The notes beneath the pieces were generated by a model. It worked only from the letters and a program-made list of their open reading frames with translations. It searched no databases and had not been told where the DNA came from. Made by a program: the position numbers and the translations under genes. Positions 11,428 through 21,669 of a stretch of DNA of 64,000 bases are shown one piece after another. The DNA comes from Volucella zonaria (lineage: Eukaryota; Arthropoda; Insecta; Diptera; Syrphidae), in NCBI GenBank assembly GCA_963966105.1, contig OZ014533.1, forward strand, positions 26,761,206-26,825,205. Reading direction: 5' to 3'. The first letter of the stretch is position 1; every line of letters starts with the position of its first letter.

Positions 11428-12673
11428 CAAGGGTTGTCTGAAAAGTTTCCGACCGAACAATGATACAAAACATTTATTCTCAAATTTTTTTTTTATTTTC
11501 CAACATAGTCTCCTCGTAGCTCTATAGTACACACTTCTCCCAGCGATGCTCCCATCTCTCTAACCCGTCCAAATAGTATTTGGCGTTTTTCTCGGCACAA
11601 GAATTGTTCACGAAAGTGATTGCTTCCTCATTTGAGGAAAATCTTTGTCCTCCGAGCGCAGTTTTTAGATGAGTGAACAAAAACAAGTCGCTTGGGGCTA
11701 GATCTGGTGAATAGATCATGGTGAATTCGTGGATTTTCGCCATGGCAACCGCTGAGGTGTGAGACGGCGCGTTGTCTTGGTGAAACAGGATTTTCTTTTT
11801 CAGCAAATGTGACCGTTTTTCCGCAATTTCTGCCTTCAGCCTGGCAAGCAATGATGCGTAGTAAGCTCCTGTAATGGTTTTTACTTTTTGAAGATAATCG
11901 ATTAAGATAACTTCTTTACTATCCCGAAAAACAGTCGCCATCACTTTCCCAGCCGAAAAAACAGTTTTTGCTTTTTTTGCTTTTTTTGAAGCCAGCTCGC
12001 CCTTTGCAGTCCACTGTTTTGACTGAATTTTTATTTCGGGCGTATAATGGTGTATCCCAGTTTCATCTGCAATAATTAACCGGCGCCAAAACTCGGATTT
12101 ATTGCACCTAAACTGTGCCAACAAAGCGTTGGAAATGTTCATTCGAACACGTTTTTGGTCTAACGTAAGCAAATGCGACACCCAACGCGTAGACAGCTTT
12201 CTCATGCCTAAATCTTGATTTAATATGTAACAAACACGTTCTTTGGACATTTTCATAACCTCTACTATCTCTCTCACTTTAATTCGGCGGTCCAACACCA
12301 TTTGGTGAACTTTAGCAATGCTATCGTCAGTGATTGCAGTTTTTGGACGTCCCGAACGTTCATCATCTCCCAAGCTTTTACGGCCACGCTTAAATTCAGC
12401 TGCCCAAAATTTCACTGTGGTAAATGATGGTGCAGAGTCCCCATACACAGAGTCCAACCCATTTTTGATTTGCGTAGGCGTATTGCTTTTCAAAACAGCT
12501 CGATAGCCAATTTTTTCTATTTTCACAAAAAACACTCACATCGACTCACTCAAACGACTGTCAACTAAGGACTGCGCGTCCAAAATGACTGAAACTTCGG
12601 TAAGTAACTGTCAAAAGATGCACAACTAGCATTCACTAGCTTTTATTGACGAATGCCGCTATCTTTACCCTCG
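11428..12673 (-). mobile_element. Mariner element, family M, copy 1, inserted in the unnamed gene
   Basis: The left end CAAGGGTTGTCTGAAAAGTT starts at 11428 after TA (11426-11427). The right end, read inward on the minus strand, is CGAGGGTAAAGATAGCGGCA, ending at 12673 before TA (12674-12675). Compared with the copy at 24015, this right end lacks the segment between the outer CGAG and AAAGATAGCGGC, an internal TIR deletion. Removing the element with one TA brings the two halves of the surrounding gene together at the expected position, so the insertion boundary is secure. Confidence 0.88.
11522..12535 (-). CDS. Mariner transposase, uninterrupted 337-codon ORF (probably inactive)
   Basis: DD34D cut-and-paste transposase. 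It carries an N-terminal helix-turn-helix (residues about 1-110; TPTQIKNGLDSVYGDSAPSF, WAAEFKRGRKSLGDDERSGR) and a catalytic domain with three Asp blocks: IADETGIHHY (usual DETW has become DETG), LFHQDNAPSHTS and SPDLAPSDLFLF. Two small in-frame losses are apparent against the sister copy at 24.2-25.2 kb: FLFLKG after RAVLK near the N terminus, and the LRFELLDHPPY stretch just before the third Asp. The second loss alters DDE spacing, so activity is doubtful despite the open frame. The start is the first Met before the VKIEKIGYRAV block. Confidence 0.85.
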   Translation of the reverse strand: MFFVKIEKIGYRAVLKSNTPTQIKNGLDSVYGDSAPSFTTVKFWAAEFKRGRKSLGDDERSGRPKTAITDDSIAKVHQMVLDRRIKVREIVEVMKMSKERVCYILNQDLGMRKLSTRWVSHLLTLDQKRVRMNISNALLAQFRCNKSEFWRRLIIADETGIHHYTPEIKIQSKQWTAKGELASKKAKKAKTVFSAGKVMATVFRDSKEVILIDYLQKVKTITGAYYASLLARLKAEIAEKRSHLLKKKILFHQDNAPSHTSAVAMAKIHEFTMIYSPDLAPSDLFLFTHLKTALGGQRFSSNEEAITFVNNSCAEKNAKYYLDGLERWEHRWEKCVL

Positions 12674-14079
12674 TATTACACCCCAAAACTTTATATGACA
12701 TTATATGTAAGTTTATTTATGAAGTCTTTGTAATTTTTCGATTTATGGTTTCCTAGAAAATTTTGGACAACGTTCACAAAACATTTCCAGGCGAATTTTT
12801 CCTGATCATTCAGTTTTTCTTCAAAGCTCTTATCCTTTATTAGTTGCCGTATATTTTGTTGACCTGCAAATATTCCCTCTTTAATTTTTGCCTCGCTGAG
12901 TTTGAGGAATTTCTCTTTCAGATATACAAATCCACTGCCATCTTTAGGCATAGATTTTACAAAATATTTCATCAGGCCAAGCTTTATGTGCAATGATGAT
13001 AAAAGAATGTCATCAGGGTTCACTAAAGGATCATTTTTAACATATTTATGGCCTGGAACGAGTGATTTACGCATGGGGCACACTTTCTTTGTATAGTGAT
13101 TTTTTCTGTCCCTACTGTCCCATTCGCAAATGAAACAGAAAAATTTTGTATAACCGAACTCTAATCCAAGTAAAAGTGCAAAGACTTTAAAATCGCCACA
13201 AATTTTCCAAGCGTGTTTACTGTATTCAATTTTTCCAAGAAGAAGTCTCATATCAGAACCATGAGCAACCGGCACTGAAGGAAGTTTATTTCCGTTATGC
13301 AGCAACACTGCTTTCAAACTAGTTTTTGAGGAGTCAATGAACTATAGCCAGTGATTTGGATCATATTCAAAATTCAATAAATTTTGTCAAAACAGGAACG
13401 TTATTACAATAGACTAAATCACCTGCTTTAGAAAAGTAAAGTTTTATTTCATCGTCACGATGTCGAAAATAAGAAATTTTCGTATCAGGAGAAAGTAAAT
13501 TCGAGTCGTTTAATCTAGACCCCAAAAGCTAAGCCAGTTTTTCAGACAGATTCAAATCACGTACTAAATCGTTTAAATCACTTAGTGTCCAATAAGTGCT
13601 GTTCTTTTGAAGTTGACTGTTCATAACTTGGGTCACTATCTTCAGATACCTTATCGTGCTGACTTAGAACGAGTTCCGGAGTAGAATACTGACTTTCTGA
13701 TCGATTTGGAGGTTTTGGCACAGGCAGTTCGGCACTATGTATGTAGGATGGGTCTGTTGGCCGAAGACAAGTTTGGTTACTGGATAGTGTGTTTGGACTT
13801 GGTTGTAATTAATGCCTTTTGTTTGAGTCAAACAAAAATAACAATCACTTACATGATCCTTTGGTTCGGTCCAAATCATTGGTATAGCAAATGACATATG
13901 TCTTAGTTCTTGTTTAGCCCAACCTAATAGCAGTCTCACACACGTTATACAACATTTATGTGGAACCCATGATTTATCTTGATTCCTCACAGGAAATCCA
14001 AAATAGTCTAAATAGGACTGTTCAATTAATGATGTGAAATTTCGACGCTGAGATGTAAAAGTTAATTCTCCACACACAT

Positions 14080-14760
14080 AATAAAAACTGTCGGGGTTGT
14101 TAAAACACTTTCGTGGCAGGTTTACGATGTAAGTCAGTTGAATGCAATAGTTATATAGTCGTCTAAATGAAGTTATTGAAAAAAAGACACGTATATGAGG
14201 TCAAAAATGAATATGTAGTTGTCACAAAAGAACTGGATGTGATTGAAACAAAATTATTGTATACTCGTATAGTTAATGAGGGTACACCAACATGAACAAA
14301 ATTCATCACAAAGTTTGTGTTTACCAGTGTAATTATTGAATTTTTGAGAACTTTGACGGTTCGAGTCAAAAGCTCGTTTGCAGCATAATTAGTTCTATGA
14401 TATTTTACAAAATGAAAATGCCTTATTCTCAGTGATCTTGAAGGTATACTCGTATGTATAGTCGGGTTTCGGACAAAAGAATAGGACATCTTATGTGGTA
14501 GCAAAGTAGATGCCTTACAAACATTATTTCATGAATTTTGACGCAATTCTAAGGATCTAAGGTCTAAGACTAAACATCTTTTTTTATAATTGCGGTAAAA
14601 GCTTCAATGCATTCGATGAAAAATTAATCTAGTGAATCGATTTTGAGCGCTAATAAGAATCGGAATTATTCCAAATGGTAACTCATGGTCTGACAAGCGA
14701 GGAATATAATGATAAGAGCCAGAAAGGATCAGAGAAACCTTTGGTATTTCTCTCTACAAA
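14080..14760. other. No recognisable features
   Basis: AT-rich non-coding sequence upstream of the unnamed gene. A minus-strand open frame at 14163-14504 is compositionally biased (Ser/Thr/Phe) and unlike any family I know. Confidence 0.4.
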
Positions 14761-14761
14761 A

Positions 14762-15290
14762 CTAATTGCAGTATGGGCCTATGGGCCTTAAATGAAAAAG
14801 CAGTATGTAAGTATCTAACCTAACCCAGGATAGAAGATTAGACTCATTCATGTAACCAAAGTCGATTATAGGAGAAAACTTAGAGAATGAAATTAAATTA
14901 CATTTACTCATATTTGACTTTAATGTATTTGCGCTGCACCACTTAGCAATACTGTATAAGTCCGATTGCAGCAAATATCAATCTTCCGTATTCTTAATAG
15001 TTTTAAACAACTTTAGATCATTGGAAAATAATAAGCACTGGCCATGTTTTACTACTTGAAAGATGTCTCGAATGAAAATGACAAAAAAAGTGGGCCAAAA
15101 TGACTCCCTTGTTGCCGAGGGCAACGGGGGCAACCAACGAAGAAATTAAGAATGCACTCCAAGCGATTCGTGTAAATCAGCTGGTCAAAATTAACTAACT
15201 CAAAAGCTTTTCTGCAATCCGTGTATATGGTATCAATTTGGTTCTTCATTTCAATTTCCATTCTGACAACGGATGAAAACAGAGCCAAGT
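14762..15290 (-). pseudogene. Jockey-like LINE reverse transcriptase fragment
   Basis: Minus-strand frames give DTIYTDCRKAFELVNFDQLI (RT motif A, YTDF-KAFD type, with Cys for Phe) and QQGSHFGPLFLSFS (PQGSxLGPLLF block) between 15288 and 15052. Then LLQSDLYSIAKWCSANTLKS followed by NMSKCNLISFSK lies between 14974 and 14830 (the part after YADD in this clade). The YADD block itself is lost. It looks like a different family from the LINE just upstream, because the motif A context differs. Confidence 0.6.
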
Positions 15291-15630
15291 TTTTAAGTAG
15301 TAGGTCGGCTTAAAACGAAGCCCGGCAATTACTATTTGATTAAAACGAATAATTTAGGAATTACAGAGTGCTTGCAAAATCCCCAACTACGCTTCCGGAT
15401 CCATATTTATAGATTTCTTCCAAACATCAGGAAAAACACCTGAGACGGAGCAGGATAAGGGGAATGCAAAGTGATCCACTACATCTATTGAGTATATTGT
15501 GCCACTGCTTGGTGAAGGGTTTAGTGATTGAAAAGCAAGGGAAACATCACTACGGCTCAGTATTAATTGAATTTGGTGAATTTGGTGACGGCTGACGCCC
15601 CCTATTTATTTCGCTTAATACAAGATTAGA

Positions 15631-17330
15631 CTAACTTAAAAAGTAGGAATTAAAAACAAACAACAGTTTAAGGTTAGGAAGTAAGGGAATGGTGGAAGAG
15701 ATCAATTTAAGACGACAAGTGCTCAGGTTAAAATCAAAAAGTGGGCTAATTGAGTTGACCTTACGGAGCATGTGGGAGATTGGTACGTTAGAACCATAAG
15801 AGGTGCGGTGTGTTGGAATATAGAAGAGACGAGGACAGCGTAAAGGAAATAGAATTGTAAAGGGCACCGCAATCCACAGAACCAGAAAGCAGTCGATGAA
15901 TTAAGAAATGTCAGCTACGTCTCTGCGTTTTTCGAGGGTATTCAGGCTAAGAATTTTGACGCTGTCCCGATAGGGAGGTAAGATAAAGGGGTCATCCCAG
16001 TGTAGTCCACGAAGGGCAAATCGAAGAAAACGACGTTGAATTTTCTCGATTCGGAATATATAAAGTCGCTAAAAGGGGGACCACACTTGGCTGGCATATT
16101 CGATAAGGGGCCGTCACATAAGTGTTGCAAAATTCTTTAGACCATCGTTTGATAAAGCCTGGCGATGAGTTGGATTTAAGGATTATCTCATTAATATACT
16201 AGCGGAAGTTTAACCCTGTATCGTATAAAATTCGAAGGTCGCGAAGAGATTGAACCTGGGGTATACGTTGGCCATGCAGAAAATAATGTCGAGGAGGAGA
16301 TTGACATTGCTCTAAGCAATTTTTTAGACACCAAGTGGAAAACATATCGAGGTCTTCTTGAAGAAGAATAGAGTTTTGGTGTGATGAAATATTTTTCGAG
16401 AACTTAGTGTCGTCGTCGTAAATAGATAGGGAGCAGTGTTTAATAATCCTCTCAAGTTCGTTTATAAACACATACTTTAAATGAAAATAAGGTGACCTAG
16501 ATGGCTGCCTTGTGGGATACCAGAAGTGGCTAAAAACGAGGTTGAGAAGGCTAACCTAAAGTGGAAGCTATAATAATTGTTCTCCAGATAAGAAAACATC
16601 CACTTTAATAATATGAGGTCCAAACCCAGAGAAGACAATTTGAAAAGGATCAATTGAGGAGATATTTTATCGAAGGAATTAGCGAAATCTGTAGCAATAA
16701 CACCGATTTCGTTACCATTTTCTAGGGCTGAAAGCGCAAAGGATACGAATTCAACTAAATTTGTAGTAGTTGATCTTCCTTTCAGAAATCGATGCTGCCT
16801 GGGTGATATAAGCAACTTGCACTGAAAGCTTAGAAATTCATATAAAAAACTCTCGAACATTTTAGGTATGAGAGGAAGCTTAGCAATGGGACGGTAGTTG
16901 GTTACTTCATTCTTTGATCCTTTTTTGTGAACCGGGGTTATGAAAGAGGCCTTCCAAATTTTTGGAGAAAGATTGGAGACACACTTTTTGAGAAATATTG
17001 CTGTAAGCCCGTCTGGTCCGGGTAAAAATTCATCATTGAGATTTTGTAACTTTTTTCGATAAGGGTTCGATCAAAAGATTGAGAGAGAGAGGGGCCAATG
17101 GAGAAATTGGGAAGGTACTTGAAATATATGGGGTCGGGTACGAAGAAGTTGTCAGCAAATGCTTGTTTGAATAAAGTTTGTAAAGTCAAAGTCGGTCGAT
17201 GATATATTATCGAAAGAGAGAGAGTGGGGATAACCGTCTGATTTTATTTTGTAGTTGACGAATTGATAAAATGTCTTAGGATCGTTGATAAGTTTGGTCT
17301 GCCCTACGTCGAGAAAGCACTGATGGAGGA
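15631..17330 (-). pseudogene. Jockey-like LINE RT and C-terminal region
   Basis: Reading minus from 17330, shifted frames give LINDPKTFYQFVNYKIKSDG, then FLPGPDGLTAIFLKKCVSNL, TPVHKKGSKNEVTNYRPI and AKLPLIPKMFESFL. These are followed by HRFLKGRSTTTNLVEF, GVIATDFANSFDKISPQL (motif A) and SGIPQGSHLGHLIFI in the 16860-16477 frame. SIYDDDTKFSK near 16420 is a decayed YADD-DK block. WSPFSDFIYSESRKFNVVFF, LPFVDYTGMTPLSYLP and LRCPRLFYIPTHRTSYGSN (15867-15631) are C-terminal blocks of the same protein. Multiple frameshifts occur; no endonuclease domain was found. Confidence 0.75.
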
Positions 17331-17799
17331 TCCGCTATCACAGTTAGAAAATCTGATAGGAATGATAATACTCAGATTGCAGTTGAAGTATACAGATTGA
17401 AAGAAATTTCAAAGAAGTCAAGTGTGGTTACTATGTTCATAGCTTCAACACTTTTGAAATGCATTGAATTCGGGATCCTTGTCAATTTTCTTCTTGAATT
17501 GATATGTGATATGTGGATACATCGCCTCTTCCAACTTCTCTTCATAATGTATTATAGTTTAAAGCCATAAGCATTATCTTTCCTTGGAAAACGGACAGAT
17601 TGTTCCAAAGAATTACAGCAAGGAAGGAAGTTGAAGGGTATCGTCCTCTGAAAAGCTTATAGTGCCACATTCGTTACTGATTGTGGAACCATTCGTCTGA
17701 AGTGGATTATAATATATTACTCTTCCGAATCAGACTCTGGCTGAACCTAATTCTGAGTACAGAGAAATTCGACTTCATATATTCGTAACAGCCGCAGTG

Positions 17800-17900
17800 G
17801 GTGCCGTGAAATAACGCCGAGTGCACTTTATGAAAGTGAAATAACGCCAAAATTGGGAATTTTGGAATTTGGCTTTATTGCTTCTGAAATAAAGCCGAAT
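17800..17900. repeat. Short degenerate direct repeats GTGAAATAAcGCC
   Basis: GTGAAATAACGCCGA (about 17807), GTGAAATAACGCCAA (about 17836) and CTGAAATAAAGCCGA (about 17883) lie within 100 bp. A related GTGAAATAAGACCGA occurs near 18564 inside the MITE-like element. Their function is unknown; they could be subterminal repeats of a degraded element. Confidence 0.5.
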
Positions 17901-18083
17901 TCGGAGAGAAGGCAAAAGTGGAAGCAGCGATGAAGATGAAGAGGATGCAAATCTAGGTGAAGTATTGTAAAACCGGATTATGTTAATATTGATGACACAT
18001 CTCTACTGTGCGATGTTGTGAAAATGCTCAGAGTATCCTTCTACAACACTGTAATCACTTCAAACTGTATTTTAACTGTTATA

Positions 18084-18657
18084 CAGGATGTCACATAAAT
18101 ATTTAAACCCAATCCTTTGTCCGATTTGCAGGCAAATTGTTCAAAGTACTACCAAAGTACATTGTTAAACTCTCATGCTTTAAGCATTTATTTTTTAAAC
18201 GTTGTTCTATTTTAAGTGATTAACATTAATCAAATAATTAAAACTTTATTAAGTGAAATAAAAAGAAAACAAAATGTTGAATGTTGAAATATGTGTTCAA
18301 TTCAAGTTTAAGGAAGGTGGCTCGCTTCACTCGCTAACAGGATTTCAACCTTTTCTCCGCAGGATTTAGATGCTCACGCGACTTCGTCGCTCCACTAAGG
18401 GAATGTTAACAACTGTCAGGCAGGCGATTATATCTTCTTAGCAAGTGTCATTTAGTTGTAATTGTAATTGGTCGATTTGACATGATACCGTTTCTTTTAA
18501 TCATTTTTAACATGATATGATGACAATTGGTTTATATTAAATCAATCTTAAAAACAATGAAAAGTGAAATAAGACCGATTTGGCATACAATTTCTTGTTC
18601 GGCGGAACTTCGGGAATATGCCCTTAAAGAATTATACTTCTAAACTGGGACACCCTG
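18084..18657. mobile_element. MITE-like non-autonomous element with TA flanks
   Basis: The left end CAGGATGTCACATAAAT starts at 18084 after TA. The right end, read inward on the minus strand, is CAGGGTGTCCCAGTTTAG from 18657, before TA at 18658-18659. The first 12 positions match apart from two bases. The 574-bp body has no coding capacity. TA flanks and CAGGGTGTCC ends suggest a Tc1/mariner-mobilised MITE. No autonomous partner with the same ends is present in the window. Confidence 0.6.
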
Positions 18658-18716
18658 TATTTGATCCAAATTACTTTGGAGCTGTGCCATCTACCTCTGG
18701 ATAGAAAACAAGATAG

Positions 18717-19980
18717 CTACCATGTCAGGTACTGGTTCCGGTGCTCTAGGCGCTTCGCTTGCTGTACCGTATTTCCCCTACCTGCTGCCATTTGGACGTA
18801 GGTAACCTGGGGAGTAACGGCTGGTGTTTGTGCCTGCACAAGTGGGCGTTTAACTTCCACTTTCTGCTGCCGAGCCATATTTACTCTTTTTATGTATTGG
18901 AATTTGGGACAACCCTGATAGTTTGCGGTGTGTCCCGTGTTCCCACATAAAGCACAAGAGAGTTGGCTTTTTTCTGACACTCCGTCCTTACCTAGAGCGC
19001 ACTCCTCTGACTTGTCGTTCTTTCCATACTTCACGCATCGAGGTTGCATTTGACAGTCGAAGCGGCGTGCCCCAAACTTTGACAGAGAACACATTTGTAA
19101 AATGTTTTCGCTCATCTTTAATTTTTCCAAGTGTACAGCCTGGTAGTCTCGGACATTGATGCTCCTTAGACTTTATTAGATTTTGTGGCAGCGCTCCACT
19201 GTGTTGCAGTGGATCACGTGCATATCTAAGCTAAGTCTTTTAATATAAAAATTATTGCCTATGGCTGACTTACATAGTTATTTTGTTTCCTTTAGAAACC
19301 TTTGGAACCCTTTGTTTTGAAATTTGTTGTTTCTGCTATTGTTGTTGTTTCTGCTGTTGTTGTTGTTACTGCTGCTGTTGTTTTTGCTGCTGCTGTTGTT
19401 GTTTCTGCTGTTTTTGCTGTTGCCGTTGTTGTGGCTGCTCTTGTTGTTGTTGCTGGTGTTTCTTGAGTTTTTGTTGATGTTGTTGTAGCACTTGAGCTAT
19501 TATATTTATTTGGTGTTGTTGAGTCTGCTTTTGAGCTAGCTGTGTCCGCTGTTGCTGTTGGGACTCCTATAGCTCTTCACTCTTCCTTCTTACTATTTGC
19601 TTTTCTTTTATGGCCAGTACTCTTTGTTGTAGCATTTTGATGCTACTACTTATGAACTCCATTTCATACTCTTCATCTTCCGATTCGGTTGACCTCAAGG
19701 AAACGAAGCTGTTCTCTCTAGGGTGGTGGGGAATATCTGAGACCAATGGCTTGTGGTCAGTAACTTGCCCGGGACGATTATTTGCTTCTGTTGATGATGT
19801 TGAGTGCGCCCTTTCCTTCACTCCACCAAGCAGCTTTACAGTGGAAGTTGGTAGGGTGGGACATTGTATCAAGCTAGAAGTTGGCCTTAGCTTCCTCCTT
19901 CTCTTCGTTTTTGGTTCTGCCAGTACTGTTATTTGGCTTGAACCACTGGATGCCTCTCCAGATTAACTGCTTATCCCATT
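18717..19980 (-). pseudogene. Jockey-type LINE ORF1 (gag-like, zinc-knuckle) with poly-Gln linker
   Basis: The frame 19872-19567 encodes an acidic/basic N-terminal part (STESEDEEYEMEFISSS, MLQQRVLAIKEKQ). It runs through a poly-Gln/Lys tract encoded by CAA/CAG repeats, with stops. The frame 19130-18717 has Cys-rich blocks CVKYGKNDKSEECALGK and CALCGNTGHTANYQGCP, two decayed CCHC zinc knuckles in the typical arrangement of Jockey-clade ORF1 proteins. It then reads TPAVTPQVTYVQMAAGRG. These proteins bind RNA and form the LINE ribonucleoprotein. No matching ORF2 follows directly downstream (below 18.7 kb), so the copy is incomplete. Confidence 0.7.
19318..19560. repeat. Imperfect (GTT/GCT)n trinucleotide tract
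   Basis: About 240 bp of TTG/CTG/TGT triplets on the plus strand, CAA/CAG on the minus, interrupted by TTT, GCC and GGT units. In the minus-strand gag-like frame it reads as poly-Gln with stops. The plus-strand Cys-rich open frame at 19283-19477 is a by-product of this composition. Confidence 0.85.
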
Positions 19981-20039
19981 ATTGGCATAGCGGACCACTC
20001 TCCACAATCCATCGCGTGATGTGGTAGTACACCACATTA

Positions 20040-20190
20040 GTAACACTTTAATTACAAGATACTTATTTTTTCTTTTTTTTTAAATAAAAATTAAAAAAAG
20101 AGAAAAAAACAAAAAATGTCTGTTCGACTCGTAGTCGAACCCACAACCCTTGTCGTCTGCACTGCCACTATGCTAACTGGAGCCTATATA
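20040..20190 (-). repeat. tRNA-like SINE candidate
   Basis: On the minus strand near 20180, TAGCATAGTGGC matches the Pol III box A pattern TRGCNNAGYNGG. GGTTCGACTAC near 20140 matches 9 of 11 positions of box B. About 23 nt separate the two boxes, shorter than in a typical tRNA (about 30-35). Box B overlaps the perfect hairpin GTTCGACT-acg-AGTCGAAC. The sequence then runs into T/A-rich DNA. A true tRNA fold is not evident, so a degenerate tRNA-derived SINE is the best reading. Confidence 0.4.
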
Positions 20191-20561
20191 AATGCCGTCA
20201 GATGTCTTATTTAAGCGAATAACTTCTCAATTACAAGCCAAAACACGTCTATGAGCGACTGTTAAGTTGCTTGTCATTCTTGCACCATTGCTAATCAGTC
20301 TACGTTTCTTTCCACCAGACTTGTGCGTCATATTTAAATATGGATTTTGCCACCACTACCTTTGTGTGTTATATTGTAGGTTTCAACTCTAACACATTTC
20401 TTTTCTGCAGATGAATAGAACGATATAAGTCTTCGTAGGTCTTTCCCTTACACTCGAGTCCCAATTTGTCTTCCCGCCTACAATTGTAATATGTCAAGAT
20501 GACACATGCCGTTTCTAAGAGAGGGCACCACTTGAATTAAATCCATACCATTTTCAATTAG

Positions 20562-21666
20562 TACCAACCTTCAAAAGATACGTGTATAAATTTGTTATTG
20601 TGAAAAAAATTGATTCAAAGCAATTTCGTGTCGTGATTTATCATTGCTTTTTGATGGGAAAAAATGCAGCCAATCCAAAGGAATGGCTTGATAAGTGTTA
20701 CCCGGACTCTGCACAAGCCGAACGAACCATTCGCAAGTGGATTGAAAAATTTAAAAGTGGTAATACAAGCACCGAAGATGATGCACTCAGTGGACCTCCA
20801 AAAGATGCTGTTTCAGATGAAAACATCAAAAAAGTCCACAAAATGATTACGAATGACCGTAAAGTGAAGTTCATCGAGATAGCTGAGGCTCTGAAGATAT
20901 CAAAAGAGCGTGTTGGATATATCATACACGAATATTTGAACATGCGAAAGCTCTGTTCAAAGTGGGTGCCGCGTTTGCTCACAGTCGACCAAAAACAACA
21001 ACGTGTTGATGATTCAGGGGAGTGTTTAAAGCTGTTCAACCGCAATAAAGCCGAATTTTTGCATCGGTATGTTGCAATAGATGAAACTTGGCTCCATCAT
21101 CTCACACCAGAGTCAAGTCAGCAGTCAGCTGAGTGGCGAGCAGGCAACGAACTTCGTCCTCGGCTGGCAAGGTTATGGCATCCGAATTTTGCGATGCACA
21201 TGGAATAATTTTCATCGACTATCTCCAGCGACTATTACATTGCATTGTTGGAGCGTTTGAAGGACGAAATCGCAGAAAAACGGCCGCATTTGAAGAAAAA
21301 GAAAGTGCACTTTCATCAAGACAATGCACCGTGTCACAAGTCGATGAAAACGATGGCAAAATTGAATGACTTCGGCTACGAATTGCTTCACCACCCACCG
21401 TATTCTCCAGATTTGGCCCCCAGCGACTATTTCCTGTTCGCAGACCTCAAAAGAATGCTCTCCGGGAAGAGATTTAAGACCGAATCGCCGAAACAGAGGC
21501 CTATTTTGAGGCTAAACCGAAATCGTACTCCAAAACTGGTATCGAAAGATTGAAAAATCGTTTCAATCAGTGTATCGCCCTCGAAGGCAACTATATTGAT
21601 AAATAAAGTTGAATTTTGCAAAAAATTTGTGTTTTACTATAAAACGGCACGGACTTTTCAGCCCAT
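20562..21666 (+). mobile_element. Mariner element, second family (cecropia/Hsmar1-like), ends eroded
   Basis: The transposase remnant is flanked by partly matching ends: CCAACCTTCAAAAGATACGTG near 20564 and, on the minus strand from about 21660, GGCTGAAAAGTCCGTGCCG. The outermost bases no longer agree and no TA duplication can be assigned. The element is therefore old or end-damaged. Confidence 0.6.
20612..21606 (+). pseudogene. Mariner transposase (cecropia/Hsmar1-like) with frameshifts
   Basis: The frame 20582-21208 encodes the HTH region (SKQFRVVIYHCFLMGKNAAN; ISKERVGYIIHEYLNMRKLC; SKWVPRLLTVDQKQQRVDDS) and the first catalytic block AIDETWLHHLTPES. Frameshifts near 21150-21220 move to SSAGKVMAS...AHGIIFIDYL, then to the frame 21245-21553 with HFHQDNAPCHKS (second Asp) and HHPPYSPDLAPSDYFLFADL (third Asp, DD34D). 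A further frameshift near 21470 scrambles the C terminus before LEGNYID. The usual start ATG is replaced (ATT at about 20609), so it cannot be functional. Confidence 0.82.
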
Positions 21667-21669
21667 GTG

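Larger units (their letters stand above)
11207..14077 (-). pseudogene. Unnamed multi-copy arthropod/cnidarian protein family, split by a mariner
   Basis: Three blocks of one protein lie in order on the minus strand. N-terminal block 14077-13664: a Cys-rich zinc-binding-like domain (YFGFPVRNQDKSWVPHKCC, AIPMIWTEPKDHVSDCYFC). A decayed link at 13600-13330 reads LNDLVRDLNLSEKLA, SYFRHRDDEIKLYFS and DLVYCNN in shifting frames. Central block 13317-12691 (208 codons): VLLHNGNKLPSVPVAHGS, WKICGDFKVFALLLGLEFGY, FFCFICEWDSRD, LLSSLHIKLGLMKYFVKSMP, NFLGNHKSKNY. C-terminal block 11425-11207, beyond the transposon: MSLKIHMLDSRLDFFAANLG, then after a frameshift AVSDEQGERFHQDISLMEK, MLADYCWRLIKD and a stop. 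I recognise the family from many uncharacterised proteins of insects and cnidarians that look transposon-derived. I do not know its biochemical function. Stops and frameshifts make it a pseudogene. Confidence 0.7.

Noticed and set aside
11522..12535. An active mariner transposase
   Set aside because: Although uninterrupted, it lacks the Trp of DETW and a stretch before the third Asp that sets catalytic spacing.
19283..19477. Cys-rich 64-codon plus-strand frame resembling a metallothionein
   Set aside because: It is the antisense-strand reading of an imperfect CAA/CAG repeat; the Cys runs arise from TGT/TGC triplets and there is no start or termination context.
20698..21045. 115-codon minus-strand frame
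   Set aside because: Antisense of the cecropia-like mariner transposase.
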